Origin: JBICHN01 sp043101845
Lineage (GTDB): Bacteria; Planctomycetota; Phycisphaerae; Phycisphaerales; UBA5793
Direction: 5' to 3'
Length of the DNA stretch: 64,000 nt
Assembly (NCBI GenBank): GCA_043101845.1
Contig: JBICHN010000011.1
Location: 1,302,001 to 1,366,000, forward strand
Shown in pieces: positions 1-7,136 of this stretch; position 1 is the stretch's first letter; every line of letters begins with the position of its first letter. Under the pieces are notes generated by a model. That model made no database searches and was not told where the DNA came from. It saw only the letters and a program-made list of their open reading frames with translations. The position numbers were made by a program, and so were the translations under genes.

Positions 1-1089
1 GCTTCGTGCGAGCTGGCCGTCGGTGCGCCGGTAGAGATCCCAGTCCGCGTTCGCGTCGACGCAGTCGAAGAACTCGTCCGGGATGCGGACGGAGTTGTTC
101 GAGTTCTGCCCGCTGACCGTGTAGTAGGCTTCGCCGTTGAAGTCATAGTTGAGCTTGAGGCCGAGTTCCTCGGCGATCTTCCGCTGCTCCTTTGGTAGCG
201 ACTTCATGCCTTCGACGAGCGCGGCGACCTTGAGTTCTTCGCGTACCTTCCAGTTCACGAAGTTCTCGATGTCGGGATGATCGAGATCGAGGCAGACCAT
301 CTTCGCCGCGCGGCGCGTCGTGCCGCCGGACTTGATCGCCGCCGCCGCCCGGTCGCCGATCTTGAGCCAACTCATGAGTCCGCTGCTCGTGCCGCCGCCC
401 GACAGGGGCTCGCCTTCGCCGCGGAGATGCGAAAAGTTTGTTCCCGTGCCCGAGCCGTACTTGAAGAGGCGCGCTTCGCGAACCCAGAGGTCCATGATGC
501 CGCCCGGGTTGACGAGGTCGTCCTTCACCGACTGAATGAAGCACGCGTGAGGCTGCGGGTGCGTGTACGCGTCGTCGGCGAGCTGAATCTCCCCGGTGCG
601 CGGATCGGGCACATAATGGCCCTGCGGCGGACCGGATATGCCGTAGGCGTAGTTGAGGCCCGTGTTGAACCACTGGGGGCTGTTCGGCGCCGCCATCTGA
701 TGGAGAAGCATGTACGCGAGTTCGTCGTAGAACGCGTCCGCGTCGTCCGAGCTGTCGAAGTATCCGTGCGCCTCGCCCCAGTGTTTCCAGCAGCCGCAGA
801 GTCGATGGATCACATCGCGCGCGCTCCGCTCGGGGCCGGTCAGGACGGACCCGTCTTCGCGACGGCGGATACGACCTTCCGCGTCTTTCTGCGGGACACC
901 GGCCTTGCGGAAGTACTTGCTCACCATGATGTCGGTCGCGAGTTGCGACCATCCGGCCGGCGTCTTCGCGTCCTTCATCTCGAACACAAGTGACCCGTCG
1001 GGGTGGGTAATGCGGCTCGTGCGCTCGACCCATTCGACGGTCGAGTACACATCGTGGCCGGTCTCGGTAAATCGTCGGTCAATCTTCAT
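1..1089 (-). CDS. nrdJ: Adenosylcobalamin-dependent ribonucleotide reductase, N-terminal part (runs off left edge)
   Basis: Class II ribonucleotide reductase, which makes deoxyribonucleotides using a B12-generated radical without needing oxygen. The window holds the first 363 codons; the rest lies beyond base 1. Reading leftward, the protein starts MKIDRRFTETG and shows the class II landmarks in order: APNSPQWFNTG, ACFIQSV (the Cys that belongs to the active-site dithiol pair in the family), KYGSGTGTNFS, a GGGTSSG glycine loop, GGTTRRAAKMV and VSGQNSNNSVRI. The ATG at 1089 was chosen because known homologues begin with a similar KIxRRFT segment; only a weak purine stretch precedes it. It lies 94 bases downstream of a small gene and of dcd on the same strand, so a dNTP-supply operon is likely. 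Family assignment is very secure; the start is less so. Confidence 0.93.
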   Translation of the reverse strand, partial: MKIDRRFTETGHDVYSTVEWVERTSRITHPDGSLVFEMKDAKTPAGWSQLATDIMVSKYFRKAGVPQKDAEGRIRRREDGSVLTGPERSARDVIHRLCGCWKHWGEAHGYFDSSDDADAFYDELAYMLLHQMAAPNSPQWFNTGLNYAYGISGPPQGHYVPDPRTGEIQLADDAYTHPQPHACFIQSVKDDLVNPGGIMDLWVREARLFKYGSGTGTNFSHLRGEGEPLSGGGTSSGLMSWLKIGDRAAAAIKSGGTTRRAAKMVCLDLDHPDIENFVNWKVREELKVAALVEGMKSLPKEQRKIAEELGLKLNYDFNGEAYYTVSGQNSNNSVRIPDEFFDCVDANADWDLYRRTDGQLARS

Positions 1090-1183
1090 CGCTCGTCCGT
1101 GACCTTCCGCTGGGCGTTCTTCTCTTACTTCTCGACTCGGTGTCCATCCTGGACGGGAGCCGCGACGCGTCGTCGAGTCCGAT

Positions 1184-1408
1184 TCAGACCGCGCGCTCGA
1201 GTAATTCGGGCCGCCGGTACTTCGCCTGGTCGATGAGTCGCGCGAGCGCATCCTTTCGCGACGATCCACGGGCGCTCAAGACAAGCGCGCCGACATTGTC
1301 GTATCCGTCCGCGACGACTCCATTTTGCCCGTCGCTCCAATAGAGCGTCACGGCGAGGCCGTTGTGCCGGAGCAACTCGAGGTGATTCTGAAGTCGTTCG
1401 TTCTTCAT
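1184..1408 (-). CDS. Small conserved-looking protein of unknown function between dcd and nrdJ
   Basis: A 74-residue soluble protein starting MKNERLQNHLELL. I do not recognise the family. It has an amphipathic N-terminal helix, a central strand-rich part (LAVTLYWSDGQNGVV, then ALVLSARG) and a basic C-terminal helix (RKDALARLIDQAKYRR). There is no signal peptide, membrane segment or cysteine. It sits on the same strand between dcd (75-base gap) and nrdJ (94-base gap), so it is probably co-transcribed with both, which points to nucleotide metabolism only by context. No clear Shine-Dalgarno precedes the ATG. Coding status rests on position, codon usage and lack of a better frame; moderate confidence. 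Confidence 0.55.
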   Translation of the reverse strand: MKNERLQNHLELLRHNGLAVTLYWSDGQNGVVADGYDNVGALVLSARGSSRKDALARLIDQAKYRRPELLERAV

Positions 1409-1449
1409 CGATTCTTCACTCGGTGGACACGAGGCGCAACGCCCCCTCC

Positions 1450-1468
1450 GAGGCGCGCCAGGCGCCTC
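1450..1468 (-). other. Hairpin in the dcd to small-gene gap
   Basis: A 7-base-pair inverted repeat (GAGGCGC paired with GCGCCTC) around a 5-base loop lies 15 bases after the dcd stop codon. No T-run follows on the leftward strand, so it is more likely an mRNA-processing or attenuation hairpin than a full terminator. It would affect how much nrdJ message follows dcd. Confidence 0.3.
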
Positions 1469-1483
1469 CGTCCGCGGCGGTGT

Positions 1484-2053
1484 TCAATCCACTTTCGGAA
1501 GCGTGAGACCCGTCTGATCCTGATACTTGCCGCTCTTGTCGGCATACGAGACGGCGCACACGCGATCCGCCTTGAGGAAGATCATCTGCGCGATGCCTTC
1601 GTTCGCATAGATCTTCGCGGGAAGCGGCGTGGTGTTGCTGATCTCAAGTGTGACCTTGCCCCGCCACTCCGGCTCGAGCGGCGTGACATTCACGATGAGT
1701 CCGCATCGGGCGTAGGTGCTCTTGCCGACACAGATCACGAGAATGTCGCGGGGGACCTTGAAGGTCTCGATCGTCTCCGCGAGGCAGAACGAGTTCGGCG
1801 GGATGATGACATGATCTTTGCCGGTGTCGTTCGTATCGACCGTAATGAAGAGGTCGTCGCGGAACTGCTTCGGATCGACGACGGCCACGCCGCCCGAAGT
1901 CGTATTTGTGAAGACCTTGAAGCGCGAGCCGACGCGGACATCGTACCCGTAGCTGCTCACCCCGTAGCTGACCCGGCCAGGCCTCCGCGTGTTCTCTTCG
2001 AAGGGTTCGATCCCCACCAGTTCGCGAATCTGCGTGTCGCAAAGTACAGCCAC
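1484..2053 (-). CDS. dcd: dCTP deaminase
   Basis: Deaminates dCTP to dUTP, the first step toward dTTP; a homotrimer of the dUTPase-like fold. The 189-residue length is normal. Diagnostic motifs are present: SSYGYDVRVG near residue 33, IIPPNSFCLAE, KSTYARCGLIVNVTPLEP (substrate pocket) and VTLEISNTTPLPAKIYANEG, in which the Glu of LEIS is the catalytic general base in the family; the C-terminal QDQTGLTLP matches the nucleotide-closing tail. The start is GTG with a GGAG 8 bases upstream. It is first in a leftward set with a small gene and nrdJ and is preceded by NrdR-box-like sequences, so all three probably respond to dNTP demand. Confidence 0.95.
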   Translation of the reverse strand: MAVLCDTQIRELVGIEPFEENTRRPGRVSYGVSSYGYDVRVGSRFKVFTNTTSGGVAVVDPKQFRDDLFITVDTNDTGKDHVIIPPNSFCLAETIETFKVPRDILVICVGKSTYARCGLIVNVTPLEPEWRGKVTLEISNTTPLPAKIYANEGIAQMIFLKADRVCAVSYADKSGKYQDQTGLTLPKVD

Positions 2054-2260
2054 GGTTGGAGCTCCACGAGGTTTCCGGCCGGGTGTGGCGCGGCCGGTCG
2101 GGAGCGCAGGGGAAGCCCGCGCGGAACTTGCGCTGGTCTCCGACCACGATCCCAGGATTCACGCTGTCACCGCCGGCCCCGGACTCGGCTCACGCGCCAT
2201 GACGATCGAGTTCCCACCCTCGAACGCGGTTCGCGCGGCCATTTGGCGCCGGCAAGAGAC
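2054..2260 (-). promoter_or_regulatory. Long untranslated leader of dcd, with weak cobalamin-riboswitch-like strings
   Basis: If transcription starts at the promoter proposed at 2261-2288, about 200 bases of leader precede dcd and hold no convincing gene. Read leftward, it contains GGGAA (2211-2215), GTGAGCCGAGTCCGGGGCC (2175-2193) and GGTCGGAGACCAGCGC (2130-2145). These loosely resemble, in the right order, conserved strings of the cobalamin riboswitch core. The canonical CCCGCnACTGT block is not intact. I treat this as a possible structured leader, not as an identified riboswitch. Confidence 0.2.
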
Positions 2261-2288
2261 ATAGTAACCCAAGATGTGGTGGCTACAA
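2261..2288 (-). promoter_or_regulatory. Candidate dcd promoter with an NrdR-box-like site in its spacer
   Basis: On the leftward strand TTGTAG (2283-2288) and TACTAT (2261-2266) are 16 bases apart. The spacer and its edge hold CCACCACATCTTGGGT, which matches the published NrdR-box consensus (acaCwAtATaTwGtgt) at 11 of 16 positions, including most of the CnAnATnTnG core. A repressor site inside the core promoter is the usual NrdR arrangement. The -35 element is poor, so the promoter assignment is tentative. Confidence 0.4.
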
Positions 2289-2422
2289 GCCTCAACTACT
2301 CGAAATGTCGTGCGGTTGGGCGGATTAAGGCGCAAGTTCCGGCTTCCCGTGCGATTAGACGCGCGAAAAAGTTTTCATACCCCCTGAGTAGTGTGTGGAA
2401 GGCTTGTTAACACCTGTCACTG

Positions 2423-2439
2423 ACCCAAGATATGGGGGC
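2423..2439 (-). promoter_or_regulatory. Second NrdR-box-like site
   Basis: This 17-base element is identical at 15 of 17 positions to the one at 2267-2283 and in the same orientation. On the leftward strand it reads CCCCCATATCTTGGGT, with a CnATATcTtG core like NrdR boxes. The two copies are 156 bases apart, close to a whole number of helical turns, and lie in the gap between the divergent dcd and uvrD genes. Confidence 0.4.
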
Positions 2440-2478
2440 GTCTTGCCACCGCCGCGCTGCACCCGCGGGGAGGCCCGC

Positions 2479-2484
2479 TATGAT
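2479..2484 (+). promoter_or_regulatory. -10 hexamer of a probably leaderless uvrD transcript
   Basis: TATGAT lies 8 bases before the uvrD ATG and no Shine-Dalgarno lies between. A start site 6-8 bases after a -10 box would fall at the start codon itself. No clear -35 box is seen. Confidence 0.4.
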
Positions 2485-2492
2485 ACGCTCGC

Positions 2493-4922
2493 ATGCCTCA
2501 GAATCAGACCGATTTGACCCCCTCCGATCAGCCTCCGGAGCCGTTGTCGACGCCGCCCGGTGACCCCGCCGAGCTGCCGGAAGTGCTGCGCGGCTTGACC
2601 GGCCCGCAGCGGGAAGCGGTGCTTCATGAGGACGGTCCGATGCTCGTGCTCGCGGCCGCGGGATCCGGAAAGACAAGGGTCATCACGCACCGCATCGCGT
2701 GGCTCATCGAACAGGGCGCGCCGCCCTGGTCGATCCTCGCTCTGACCTTTACGAACAAGGCGGCGGGCGAAATGCGCGAGCGCGTCGAGCGGCTTCTGCC
2801 TCCATCGCACGGGGTGTCGCGCGGCCTCGTCGTGTCGACCTTTCACGCCTTCGCCGCCCGCCTTATGCGGCGCTACGGCGAATCCGTCGGGCTGTCGACG
2901 GACTACACGATCTACGACACGGCCGACCAGCGGGCGGCGATCAAGAAAGTCATCGCCGACCTCGACTACTCGACGAGCAACTTCAAGCCGGACGCGGTAC
3001 TCAGTTCGATCAGCAATGCGAAGAACAAACTCGTCGGCCCGGATGAGTTTCTTGCCAACGCCGGAGACTTCTGGGATCGCTCCATCGGCAAGATCTACGC
3101 TGGATACGCCAAGGCCCTGCGCGACGCGAATGCGGTCGATTTCGACGACTTGCTTCTCTATACCGCGAAACTTCTGCGCGAAGATGACGAGGTCCGCCAG
3201 GAGTTGCAGCAGCGTTTCAATCACATCCTTATCGACGAGTACCAGGACACGAACCATGCCCAGTTCGTGATCGCGCACACACTCGCTTCGCGGAGTCGGA
3301 ACATCTGCGTCGTCGGAGACCCCGATCAGTCGATCTACGGCTGGCGCGGCGCCGACATCTCGAACATTCTCGAGTTCGAGGCGCACTATCCCGAGGCGCG
3401 AATCGTGAAACTGGGCGAGAACTTCCGTTCAACGGCCCCGATTCTGCGCATCGCCGATCATCTCATCAAGCACAATCGGCAGCGTCACGACAAGCCGCTC
3501 TTCACGACGAAAGAGGGCGGCAATCCTCCGATCATGTGCGCGTGCATCGACGAGCATCATGAGGCGGCGATCGTCGTGCGTTTCCTCCAGCGTCTGAGTG
3601 AAGAACACGACCTCCCCTGGAAAGCGATGGCCGTCTTCTACCGCACGAATGCGCTCAGCCGTGTGCTCGAAGGCGCCTTGCGGGACGCGGGGATTCCATA
3701 CACGATCGTGCGAGGCACGGCGTTCTATCAGCGCAAGGAGATCAAGGACGCGATCGCATACCTCCGTGTCGCGCTCAATCCCCAGGATGAAGTGTCGCTG
3801 CGTCGCGTGATCAACAATCCGCCGCGCGGCATTGGCAAGACCACACTCCAGAAGCTCGAAGTCTTCGCGATCGATCAGGGCATCGACTTCTTCACCGCGC
3901 TCTTGCGCGTGCGGGAGGTCACCGACCTCAACGCCCGTGCGATCGGCGCGGTCGAGCGATTCGCGAAGATGGCTCGAAGCTGGCGGGACGCCGGCGATTA
4001 CATGGGCGCCGAGGTGACCGGTGAACTCGCCGAATTCGTCTCTCGCGTCATCAATGAATCCGGGCTCGAAGGTCATTTCCGAAAGTCCGCCACCGACGAG
4101 GATCTCGAGCGACTCGAGAACCTGAACGAGCTCGTCTCCTCGGCGGCGGACTTCGAGACCGATTACGAGACGATGGCCGCCGGACCCCAGTCGTTCGACC
4201 CGTTCGCCGCGCCGGGCGAAGCACCACCCGATGACGAGCCGTCGCTCATGTCGAAGCTCCGCGCGTATCTCGAGTTTGTCACGCTCGTCTCCGACGCGGA
4301 CGCGGTCGATCCGGAGTCAGGCGCCGTCACGCTTATGACGCTTCACGCGGCGAAGGGGCTCGAGTTTCCTGCCGTGGCCATTGTGGGGTTGGAGGAAGGG
4401 ATTCTGCCCCACAGCCGCGCCCGTGAGAGCGAAGCGGAACTCGAAGAAGAGCGGCGTCTCTGCTTCGTCGGCCTCACCAGGGCGCAGCAATACCTCATGC
4501 TGACCTGCGCGAACACACGCTCCTTTCGTGGCATTCCCGAGGCGACGATTCCCAGCCGCTTTCTCGATCAGCTGCCCGAAGACGATCTCGAATGGGTCGG
4601 CGAGCGACGGCCGACTTACGCGGACGACCCATGGGGAGGGGGCGACACCGGCGGAACACGCGAGATCGGTTCGTGGCGTCGCAGTCTGACCGGGTCGACT
4701 TCCGCTCCGGCGACGGGCCCTGGGCCGGGTGGCGGTGGAGCGGGCGGCCGCGAGGACAATCCCTATCCGGTCGGGTGTCGAGTCCGACATCCGCAATTCG
4801 GCGTCGGTGAAGTCGAGTCGGTGACCCGCGCTTCCCAGCACACGCGGGTCCGTATTCGCTTTCAACAGGCCGGTGTGAAGACTCTGATCACCCAGTACGC
4901 CCGTCTCGCCCGGATCGACTGA
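2493..4922 (+). CDS. uvrD: ATP-dependent 3'-5' DNA helicase UvrD/PcrA
   Basis: Superfamily 1 helicase used in nucleotide excision repair, mismatch repair and clearing of recombination filaments. The 809-residue length is slightly above the usual 720-780. Motifs in order: GLTGPQREAV (Q motif), AAAGSGKT near residues 54-61 (Walker A), FTNKAAGEMRER (Ia), DEYQDTN near 248 (Walker B), VGDPDQSIYGWRGA near 274 (III), ENFRST (IV), TLHAAKGLEFPAV near 615 (V) and VGLTRAQ (VI). After a Gly-rich linker (about 735-750) a C-terminal Tudor-like domain (RVRHPQFGVGEV) follows, which binds RNA polymerase in PcrA. The Asn-to-DEYQDTN set is complete, so it should be active. It is a single gene; its partner uvrA is at 54-57 kb. 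Confidence 0.96.
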   Translation: MPQNQTDLTPSDQPPEPLSTPPGDPAELPEVLRGLTGPQREAVLHEDGPMLVLAAAGSGKTRVITHRIAWLIEQGAPPWSILALTFTNKAAGEMRERVERLLPPSHGVSRGLVVSTFHAFAARLMRRYGESVGLSTDYTIYDTADQRAAIKKVIADLDYSTSNFKPDAVLSSISNAKNKLVGPDEFLANAGDFWDRSIGKIYAGYAKALRDANAVDFDDLLLYTAKLLREDDEVRQELQQRFNHILIDEYQDTNHAQFVIAHTLASRSRNICVVGDPDQSIYGWRGADISNILEFEAHYPEARIVKLGENFRSTAPILRIADHLIKHNRQRHDKPLFTTKEGGNPPIMCACIDEHHEAAIVVRFLQRLSEEHDLPWKAMAVFYRTNALSRVLEGALRDAGIPYTIVRGTAFYQRKEIKDAIAYLRVALNPQDEVSLRRVINNPPRGIGKTTLQKLEVFAIDQGIDFFTALLRVREVTDLNARAIGAVERFAKMARSWRDAGDYMGAEVTGELAEFVSRVINESGLEGHFRKSATDEDLERLENLNELVSSAADFETDYETMAAGPQSFDPFAAPGEAPPDDEPSLMSKLRAYLEFVTLVSDADAVDPESGAVTLMTLHAAKGLEFPAVAIVGLEEGILPHSRARESEAELEEERRLCFVGLTRAQQYLMLTCANTRSFRGIPEATIPSRFLDQLPEDDLEWVGERRPTYADDPWGGGDTGGTREIGSWRRSLTGSTSAPATGPGPGGGGAGGREDNPYPVGCRVRHPQFGVGEVESVTRASQHTRVRIRFQQAGVKTLITQYARLARID

Positions 4923-4950
4923 GACCACCAGTGGCGTCGGGAGCTACTCC

Positions 4951-4987
4951 GAAAAACCACAACGCCGCGGCCCGAGGGTCGCGGCGT
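4951..4987 (-). terminator. Rho-independent terminator of the leftward coiled-coil gene
   Basis: An 8-base-pair stem (ACGCCGCG with CGCGGCGT, 4962-4969 and 4980-4987) with a 10-base loop is followed on the leftward strand by TGTGGTTTTT. It lies between the convergent ends of uvrD and the gene starting at 5993, and may also stop uvrD transcripts less efficiently since no T-run lies on the other side. Confidence 0.65.
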
Positions 4988-5024
4988 CGTGAGACGGAGA
5001 AGAATAGGAATCGACGATCGGCGA

Positions 5025-5993
5025 TCAGTTCGACGACTGCTTGTCGAGCTGCGCGATCGAAGTTCGGTCGTCGCTCGCGCCGGGACGGTCGATGATGACC
5101 GGCGGCTGCGGGAAGTTACGAACCTGCGGCTCAATCTCGATCGTCCATTCGAACGGATTGTCGTCGGAGTCCTGGAGGAGCGCTTCACCAATGGCGCGGT
5201 CCTCATAGTTCTCCTGCATCGACCCGTTCATGAGCGTCTCGAGGATGGCCTCGTGCTCTTCCTGTACGCGGGCGAGCTGTCCGCTCAACTGATCGAGCGT
5301 CTTGACCTGCCAGCGATCCTGCTCGGCGAGCACATCTTCGCGATCTTCGAGCATCTCGATGAGATTCTCGTTGCGCTCGATCGCCGCGATCTGACGCTCG
5401 ATCTGCCAGACCTGATTCTGGAAGTTCGAGTATTCATTCTCGAGCTTGCCGAGCTGCTCGCTCAGGCGATGACGCTGGGTGCGGAGCAGTTCGAGGTCGC
5501 GTTCGTTCGCCGCGAGACGGTCCGCGTAGTTGACCGCGGTCTGACGAATGCGCTTCGCCGCGTCGTACGCCTGGTTCACGGAGAGGTTGCGACCCTGGAA
5601 CTGGACGAGCACCTCGCGTCCGGTGTCGGCCGCGAGATGGACCTTCGCTTCATCGACGAGTCCGCCGAGCAGCGCGAGGTCCTTCTTTGTCATGCCGACG
5701 ACCTTGCCGGCGATTTCGCTGTCGCGTTCGAGCGCCGTAATCTCGGCGTCGACCTCAGCGATGCTGCCGCGGAGTTCACGAATCTGCTTCGGATACTGTT
5801 CCTGAAGCTTCCGAAGCTGCTGCCGCATCACCACCGGGTCCTGCACATTATCGTCAAACCAGGAGCACACGAAGTGACGGGCCTGCGTCGCGCCGGCGGC
5901 CATGCGGTCGGGGCCGACAAGGAGCGTCAGGCCGCCGACGGCGATTCCACCGATCAACGCCGTACGAAAGAGAGTCTTTGTCATGCCGACCAT
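5025..5993 (-). CDS. Membrane-anchored coiled-coil protein, function unknown
   Basis: A 322-residue protein with one N-terminal hydrophobic segment (about residues 9-26, TALIGGIAVGGLTLLVG) and then an almost entirely helical, heptad-like body rich in Glu, Arg, Leu and Gln up to about residue 270. The tail is proline-rich and disordered (PQPPVIIDRPG). I do not recognise a named family. It loosely resembles PspA-type or periplasmic coiled-coil scaffolds in composition only. The start at 5993 was preferred over longer in-frame options because GGAAAGGAAA lies 6 bases upstream and a longer form would run into the divergent sigma-factor gene. Divergent orientation next to a sigma factor and a kinase suggests, without proof, that it belongs to that regulatory set. 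A terminator follows. Confidence 0.7.
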   Translation of the reverse strand: MVGMTKTLFRTALIGGIAVGGLTLLVGPDRMAAGATQARHFVCSWFDDNVQDPVVMRQQLRKLQEQYPKQIRELRGSIAEVDAEITALERDSEIAGKVVGMTKKDLALLGGLVDEAKVHLAADTGREVLVQFQGRNLSVNQAYDAAKRIRQTAVNYADRLAANERDLELLRTQRHRLSEQLGKLENEYSNFQNQVWQIERQIAAIERNENLIEMLEDREDVLAEQDRWQVKTLDQLSGQLARVQEEHEAILETLMNGSMQENYEDRAIGEALLQDSDDNPFEWTIEIEPQVRNFPQPPVIIDRPGASDDRTSIAQLDKQSSN

Positions 5994-6316
5994 TGCGATT
6001 TCCTTTCCCCGAAAGCACGGGAACTTTCGTCGTGTCATGAGGCGTTCCTCCACGGACCTTCTTGGGGCTCGCCCGGGGGTGATTTCACCGCCGGTCGGCC
6101 TGAGGCGGTGAAAAGGCGGTTGAAGGGCGAAAAAGCGTCCGATAGGGGGCCTGTCCGACCCCGGTGGGGGCGGGACATGCCCAAATCCCGGGTCTGTGAT
6201 CAAATAGATACGCCATGGTCTCGGGTATCGTGAACAATAGAAACAACGCCGAACCGCCCTCCGCGGCGGGAATCCGTGAAAAACCCGCGATCCGACGCGG
6301 AACAAAGGGTGACGCG
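5994..6316. other. Divergent intergenic region between coiled-coil gene and sigma-factor gene
   Basis: This 323-base stretch has no convincing gene. It must hold promoters for both neighbours, but I see no clear sigma-70 or sigma54 element. Short A-rich spots (around 6199-6210 and 6230-6245) are the only low-GC patches and are the likeliest promoter positions. An in-frame upstream ATG at 6215 could extend the sigma factor by 34 residues but lacks a ribosome site. Confidence 0.5.
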
Positions 6317-7069
6317 ATGAATGCCCTCACCACCAAGTTCGTTCGACGACTCCGCGACGGCGACGAAGGCGCCTGGTTCGAGCTGTGGGAGATCTTCGGC
6401 CCGGTGCTCCAGGCTCAGCTCGCCAAGTGGGGGCGGGGCCGGGTCGGCGCCGAGACCGTGCGCGATCTCAGCCAGGAGACGCTCGCGGCGCTTTCGAAAT
6501 CGATCGACCGCTACGACCCGGCGCGCGGCGCCCGGTTCAGCACCTGGCTGCTCAGCATTGCGCGGCACACGCTCGGCGACGAGATCGATCGACGCACCGC
6601 GCTCAAGCGCGGCGGTGGGTCAAGGCCGACCTCGCTCGACGAATCATTCATGGGTGAGTCGGCCGTCGTAAACGCGGACCAGCAGTACGAACGCCTCATC
6701 TTCCGCGCGAAGGTGCAGGCCGCGGTTCGCAAGGTCGAACATGAGGCGGACTTCGTCGCGTTTCAGGTGTACCGGATGCGCGTCTTCGACGGAATGGCCG
6801 GAAAGGAAGTCGCGGGGCAACTCGGCGTGTCCGAACCGACCGTCAGTCGCCACCTGAGCAAGGTACGCATGATGCTTCGGCGTCGGATCGCGGAAACGAT
6901 CGCGACCTTCAGCTTCACCGAGGACGAAGCGCGCGAAGCGGAGGAAGCCGGACTGTACGGCGATGACCAGTTGTTTGATGAAGCGCTCGGCGAGATCTAC
7001 CACAAGCAGACAAGTATGCGGACGGATGATCTCCCGACGGGCGCCTCATTCTCAAGCCCTGCGTCGTAG
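6317..7069 (+). CDS. Sigma-70 family (ECF-like) RNA polymerase sigma factor
   Basis: A 250-residue alternative sigma factor with regions 2 and 4 and no region 3. Region 2 spans about residues 5-95, with SQETLAAL, the DPARGARFSTWLLSIARH segment that corresponds to the -10 recognition helix, and DEIDRR. Region 4 spans about 135-195, with the helix-turn-helix EVAGQLGVSEPTVSRHLSKV contacting the -35 box. An acidic tail of about 50 residues follows (FTEDEAREAEEAG). The ATG at 6317 is chosen because AAAGGGT lies just upstream. A membrane Ser/Thr kinase follows 67 bases downstream on the same strand. Linkage of ECF-type factors to Ser/Thr kinases is known in Planctomycetes and implies control by phosphorylation rather than by a classic anti-sigma factor; none is encoded here. 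Confidence 0.9.
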   Translation: MNALTTKFVRRLRDGDEGAWFELWEIFGPVLQAQLAKWGRGRVGAETVRDLSQETLAALSKSIDRYDPARGARFSTWLLSIARHTLGDEIDRRTALKRGGGSRPTSLDESFMGESAVVNADQQYERLIFRAKVQAAVRKVEHEADFVAFQVYRMRVFDGMAGKEVAGQLGVSEPTVSRHLSKVRMMLRRRIAETIATFSFTEDEAREAEEAGLYGDDQLFDEALGEIYHKQTSMRTDDLPTGASFSSPAS

Positions 7070-7075
7070 CGAGCG

Positions 7076-7102
7076 CAGGCGGACTCGATCCGGGCGCCTG
7101 CC
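7076..7102 (+). other. Intercistronic hairpin between sigma factor and kinase
   Basis: A 7-base-pair stem (GCAGGCG with CGCCTGC) around a 13-base loop begins 6 bases after the sigma-factor stop and lies 34 bases before the kinase start. It has no T-run. It could tune the ratio of the two products or stabilise the upstream message. Confidence 0.3.
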
Positions 7103-7136
7103 GAGGTAGGTCGAGCCCGGAAGAGGGAGATGTCGG

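Noticed and set aside
4989..6233. A long rightward open frame opposite the coiled-coil gene
   Set aside because: It is the reverse complement of a well-supported heptad-rich protein, has no ribosome site and shows no recognisable domain.
5994..6316. Possible sigma-70 promoters between the coiled-coil gene and the sigma-factor gene
   Set aside because: A-rich patches were found, but no -35/-10 pair with acceptable spacing on either strand.
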